From contig CAJXIS010000116.1 in the NCBI GenBank assembly GCA_913054115.1, positions 1-6,881 of the forward strand: a DNA stretch of 6,881 bases, in the 5' to 3' direction. Both the position numbers and the translations under genes were made by a program. The notes under the pieces are model-generated. The model did not search any database and was not told the DNA's origin. It saw only the letters and a program-made list of their open reading frames with translations. Every line of letters begins with the position of its first letter. The stretch's first letter is position 1. Source of the stretch: an uncultured Acidimicrobiaceae bacterium. Its GTDB lineage: Bacteria > Actinomycetota > Acidimicrobiia > Acidimicrobiales > MedAcidi-G1. Shown in pieces: positions 4,102 to 6,881 of the stretch.

Positions 4102-6804
4102 CTACTCGTACGAGATCGCCTCGAGGATGTCGAGGCGGGAGGCACGACGGGCCGGGAAGATGGCGGCGACCACGCCGAACAGGCCGGCTACGACCAGGTA
4201 GAGCACCAGTTTCTGTACCGGCACCGAGACCACGTCGATGAACGTCTCGGGTATGGCGGCGGTCGCAGCCAGGCCGAACAGCACGCCCATGGCCACGCCC
4301 AGGATGCCACCGAACAGGGCGATGATCACCGCCTCCCAGCGAACCATGCGGCGCATCTGGCGGCGGGTCATGCCGACCGCACGCAGCAGGCCGAGTTCGC
4401 GGGTTCGTTCGTAGACCGACAGCGCCAGCGTGTTGGTGATGCCCAACACGGCGATGAAGAGCGACAACCCGAGGAAGACCGTGATGATCGACAGCAACTG
4501 GTCGAGCTGGCCCTCCATCTCCTCGCGGAGTTCGTTGCCGTTGTTCACGCTCGCCTGCGGGTAGTCGTCGGTGACTGTTTCGACCAGGGTCCTTGCTGCG
4601 ACCGGGTCGGCATCTGCCGCGTAGGCGATCGACATCGAGTTGTCGGGTGCCCGGGGTAGGAAGCGGTCGAAGGCGTCGTTGTCGATCACCCAGTTGCCCA
4701 TCATCGTCGAGTCGTCGAAAACGGCGCCCACGCTGAACGATTCCTCGTGGCCGCCGGGGAAGCCGATGTCGACCAGCGAGCCGACGCCGACGCCGAGGTC
4801 GGCGGCGGGGTCGATGTGCAGCAGCAGCGAGAATGCGGCACCCCCGGTCGGCGGGTTGGCGGGGTCGCCTGCGACGACGCTGAGGTTCATGTGGTCGTTG
4901 ATCAGGTCGAGATCGACGCCGCCCACGTCCTTGGGGTCGCCGTCGATGGTCATGCCTCCGAGCGCGAATCGGTAGATGGCGGTGGAGGCCACCAGGTCTG
5001 GGCGCGTGTCGGCGAGGTCGACGAGCCCCTCGGAGAGCTCGTCCGGGAGGCCGCCGGTCGGACTGAACGAGACCGTGTAGACGAAGAGGTCCGCCTCGAT
5101 GCCGTCCTCGAGAGCCTGGACGAAGGTGGCCTTCATCGAGTCGCTGACCACGGCGGCCATGGAGACGAGGGCGAGTCCGACGGTCAGGGCGGCGGCGGTG
5201 GCCGCCGTGCGTCGCGGCGATCGGCGGGCGTTGTCGCGGGCCAGGCGGCCGGGGACGCGGTAGATGCGCTGGATCGGCCGGCCCAAGAGGTCGGCCACGG
5301 GTCGGGCGATCACCGGGCTGAGCAGGTACACGCCGAGGAAGGTGCCGAGTGCGCCGAGTCCGAGGCTGAACAGCAGTGGCCGGGTCTCGAGGTCGATCGT
5401 CATACCGGCGGCGAGGAGGGCGATGCCGACGAGGGCGACCAGGCCGCCGGCCTGGAGTCGGCGGCGCAGCCCGGTGGGGGTGAGTCGGACGTCGTCACGA
5501 AGGGCGGCGACCGGTGGGATGGAGCGCACCCGGCGCGATGGCCCGATCGTGGAGGCCACCGTCGTGCCGATACCGACCAAGGCGGCGACGATCAGCGTGC
5601 GGGGTCGGATCGGAATGCTGCCGGGAAGTTCCCCGAAGCCCGTCGAGACGAGGACCAGCCGGAGGAGCATGGCCAGCAGGTAGCCACCGATCAGTCCGAA
5701 GAAGGTGGCGACGGTTCCGATCACGAAGCCCTCGAAGCGGATCGACTGGCTGACCTGGCGTCCCGTGGCTCCGAGTGCCCGGAGCAGTGCCAACTCGCGT
5801 ACCCGTTGACCCAGCACGATCGAGAACGTGTTGTTGATGATGAACGTGCTCACCACCACGGCGATGATGGCGAAGGCCAGCAGGACCGACGAGATGACGG
5901 TGATGAACAGGTCGAAGTCGGTCTTCGACTCCTCGATCTGCTGATCGCTGGTGATGACCTCGAGCTCGGCCTCGAGGTAGGGGGCCAGCAGCGCCTGGAA
6001 CTCCTCGGGCATCTCAGACAGGTCGACGAGGAACGTGTCCTTTACCGCATCGAGCTCGGCCTGGATGGCTGCCTGGACGGTGTCCCGGTCGGTGCCCGGC
6101 TCGATCGTCACCTCGAGCTCGTCGAACAGCCCCTCCATGTCGAGGAACTCCTGGGCGGTCAGGCGGTCGAAGGCCGACATGTTGGCGCCGACGGTCTTGT
6201 TCTCGTCGGGATCACCGAAGTTGAAGATGCCCACCAGGACGAAGTCGCGCAGCCCGGTCGGGCTGCTGATCCGGTAGGTCTCCCCGATCGCGAACCGGTG
6301 GTCCTCGGCCGTGCGGGCGTCCATCACGAACTCGCCCACGAGTCCGGGGTCGTCGAGCGAACCGACCCGTTCGGGCGCCCGACCCTCGATCAGGAACAAC
6401 TGCGAGAGCCCCGGAACCTCGGAGTAGATCATCCCGAACTGCGGGGTGCCCCTCGATGGGACTGCCTTGGCCTTCTCGACGCCGTCGGCGGGGATGATGG
6501 GGATGACGTTCCACATCACGATCCGGGGATCGACCTCGGCCACGCCCGGGACGCTGGCCACGACCGACTCGAGTTCCTCCGGGATGGGGAGCCTGTTGAG
6601 GCGCTCGCCCTCGCCGATCGAGGTGCGGACCACGAGGTCGAGGTCGCCGGTGATGTCGGTGGCGAGTTCGTCGAAGGTGTCGCGGATCTTGTCAGTGAGG
6701 AAAAAAGAAGTGGACAGGAAGGCGACGCCGAGGACCACGGCCAGTGTGGTCAGGGCGTAGCGCAGCTTGCGCCGGGCGATGTTGCGGAGTGTCAGGCGGA
6801 GCAT
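4102..6804 (-). CDS. ABC transporter permease with two FtsX domains (MacB/LolC type)
   Basis: The 900-residue product is a duplicated FtsX-family permease. About ten membrane helices are seen, near 16-37, 299-322, 358-388, 402-421, 453-470, 476-498, 533-555, 770-795, 823-850 and 864-884. Two large extracytoplasmic domains lie at about 40-298 and 556-768. The family's cytoplasmic motif occurs twice: RVRELALLRALGATGRQV at 334-351 and RTRELGLLRAVGMTRRQM at 800-817. The N-terminal helix motif is echoed at 524-547 (NARRSPRRTAATAAALTVG). The C-terminus PARRASRLDILEAI is typical. Such permeases pair with a LolD/MacB-like ATPase to extract or export lipoproteins, lipids, peptides or drugs by mechanotransmission; the substrate here is unknown. 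The ATPase is not in the window and would be expected upstream, past the right edge. ATG 6804 has no clear Shine-Dalgarno and lies within a 38-bp repeat, so the exact start is less certain than the product. Confidence 0.9.
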   Translation of the reverse strand: MLRLTLRNIARRKLRYALTTLAVVLGVAFLSTSFFLTDKIRDTFDELATDITGDLDLVVRTSIGEGERLNRLPIPEELESVVASVPGVAEVDPRIVMWNVIPIIPADGVEKAKAVPSRGTPQFGMIYSEVPGLSQLFLIEGRAPERVGSLDDPGLVGEFVMDARTAEDHRFAIGETYRISSPTGLRDFVLVGIFNFGDPDENKTVGANMSAFDRLTAQEFLDMEGLFDELEVTIEPGTDRDTVQAAIQAELDAVKDTFLVDLSEMPEEFQALLAPYLEAELEVITSDQQIEESKTDFDLFITVISSVLLAFAIIAVVVSTFIINNTFSIVLGQRVRELALLRALGATGRQVSQSIRFEGFVIGTVATFFGLIGGYLLAMLLRLVLVSTGFGELPGSIPIRPRTLIVAALVGIGTTVASTIGPSRRVRSIPPVAALRDDVRLTPTGLRRRLQAGGLVALVGIALLAAGMTIDLETRPLLFSLGLGALGTFLGVYLLSPVIARPVADLLGRPIQRIYRVPGRLARDNARRSPRRTAATAAALTVGLALVSMAAVVSDSMKATFVQALEDGIEADLFVYTVSFSPTGGLPDELSEGLVDLADTRPDLVASTAIYRFALGGMTIDGDPKDVGGVDLDLINDHMNLSVVAGDPANPPTGGAAFSLLLHIDPAADLGVGVGSLVDIGFPGGHEESFSVGAVFDDSTMMGNWVIDNDAFDRFLPRAPDNSMSIAYAADADPVAARTLVETVTDDYPQASVNNGNELREEMEGQLDQLLSIITVFLGLSLFIAVLGITNTLALSVYERTRELGLLRAVGMTRRQMRRMVRWEAVIIALFGGILGVAMGVLFGLAATAAIPETFIDVVSVPVQKLVLYLVVAGLFGVVAAIFPARRASRLDILEAISYE

Positions 6805-6881
6805 GGTGTCGAGCCGGAGTGGTCGGGTGTCAGGCGGAGCATGGTGTCGAGCCGGAGTGGTCGGGTGTCAGGCGGAGCATG
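6789..6881. repeat. 38-bp tandem repeat duplicating the permease start region
   Basis: Two identical 38-bp units occupy 6805-6842 and 6843-6880, preceded by a 16-bp partial copy at 6789-6804. Each unit ends with the reverse complement of ATGCTCCGCCTGACAC, the first codons of the permease. On the minus strand the start codon therefore appears three times, at 6880, 6842 and 6804. The period is not a multiple of three, so the three ATGs fall in different frames. The array touches the window end, and its true copy number is unknown. Confidence 0.9.
6792..6881 (-). other. Open frame entering from the right edge, overlapping the permease start
   Basis: The minus-strand frame of ATG 6842 is open from the window end to TGA at 6794-6792: 29 codons plus stop, overlapping the permease start by 13 bases. 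It could be the last codons of an upstream gene, such as the missing ABC ATPase with a coupled overlap, or a 16-codon leader peptide starting at ATG 6842. Its sequence is entirely made of the 38-bp repeat, so it may have no coding role. Confidence 0.25.

Noticed and set aside
4105..4114. Palindrome CTCGTACGAG
   Set aside because: It lies in the last codons of the permease (SYE) with no loop or repeated copies, so it is likely chance.
3432..4145. Minus-strand open frame of 237 codons across the coiled-coil gene and the 10-bp array
   Set aside because: Its repetitive peptide (IQSGVDP-like) is simply the reverse of the 21-bp repeats. The plus-strand gene has a Shine-Dalgarno, a heptad pattern and a membrane helix.
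3931..4659. Plus-strand frames reading the 10-bp array as a Ser/Leu/Pro-rich repeat protein
   Set aside because: They are antisense to the permease C-terminal domain, and the repeat peptide is a by-product of the DNA array.

Overview
This is a high-GC window (both strands rich in GTCGAG/CGGTCG-type codons) that looks like actinobacterial chromosomal DNA. The style of the HelD-like helicase, the patatin-like protein and the double-FtsX permease would fit Acidimicrobiia or a related lineage, but that placement is an inference from general resemblance, not from a search. Both window ends lie inside tandem repeats (a G-rich 13-bp array on the left, a 38-bp repeat on the right). This suggests a short assembly contig that broke in repeats.

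Layout, left to right: (1) a G-rich 13-bp tandem array at 14-104 that runs into the stop codon of (2) a patatin-like lipid acyl hydrolase on the minus strand (103-1095). (3) A 226-bp divergent spacer (1096-1321) holds degenerate GTGCC-type repeats, a -10-like box, a perfect 7-bp-arm dyad and a second, different 13-bp array. (4) A UvrD/HelD-type ATPase follows on the plus strand (1322-3388), with all superfamily 1 helicase motifs. It is most likely an RNA-polymerase-recycling factor of the HelD/HelR type. (5) A short spacer with two hairpins follows. (6) Next is a small membrane-anchored coiled-coil protein on the plus strand (3531-3938) whose heptads are encoded by perfect 21-bp repeats. (7) A convergent spacer carries a 10-bp tandem array (4009-4100) that ends at the stop codon of (8) a 900-residue double-FtsX ABC transporter permease on the minus strand (4102-6804). 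(9) A 38-bp repeat at the right edge copies the permease's start codon and first codons upstream.

The genes do not form one obvious pathway. The helicase and the coiled-coil protein are codirectional and 142 bp apart, with a terminator-like hairpin between them, so they may be separate or only partly coupled units. The permease's ATPase partner is not in the window and would be expected just beyond the right edge. The least ordinary aspect is the density of short tandem arrays (periods of 13, 13, 10, 21 and 38 bp). Four of the five sit at a start codon, a leader or a stop codon. I see no CRISPR array, rRNA, tRNA or transposase, and no clear evidence of a new multi-gene system.
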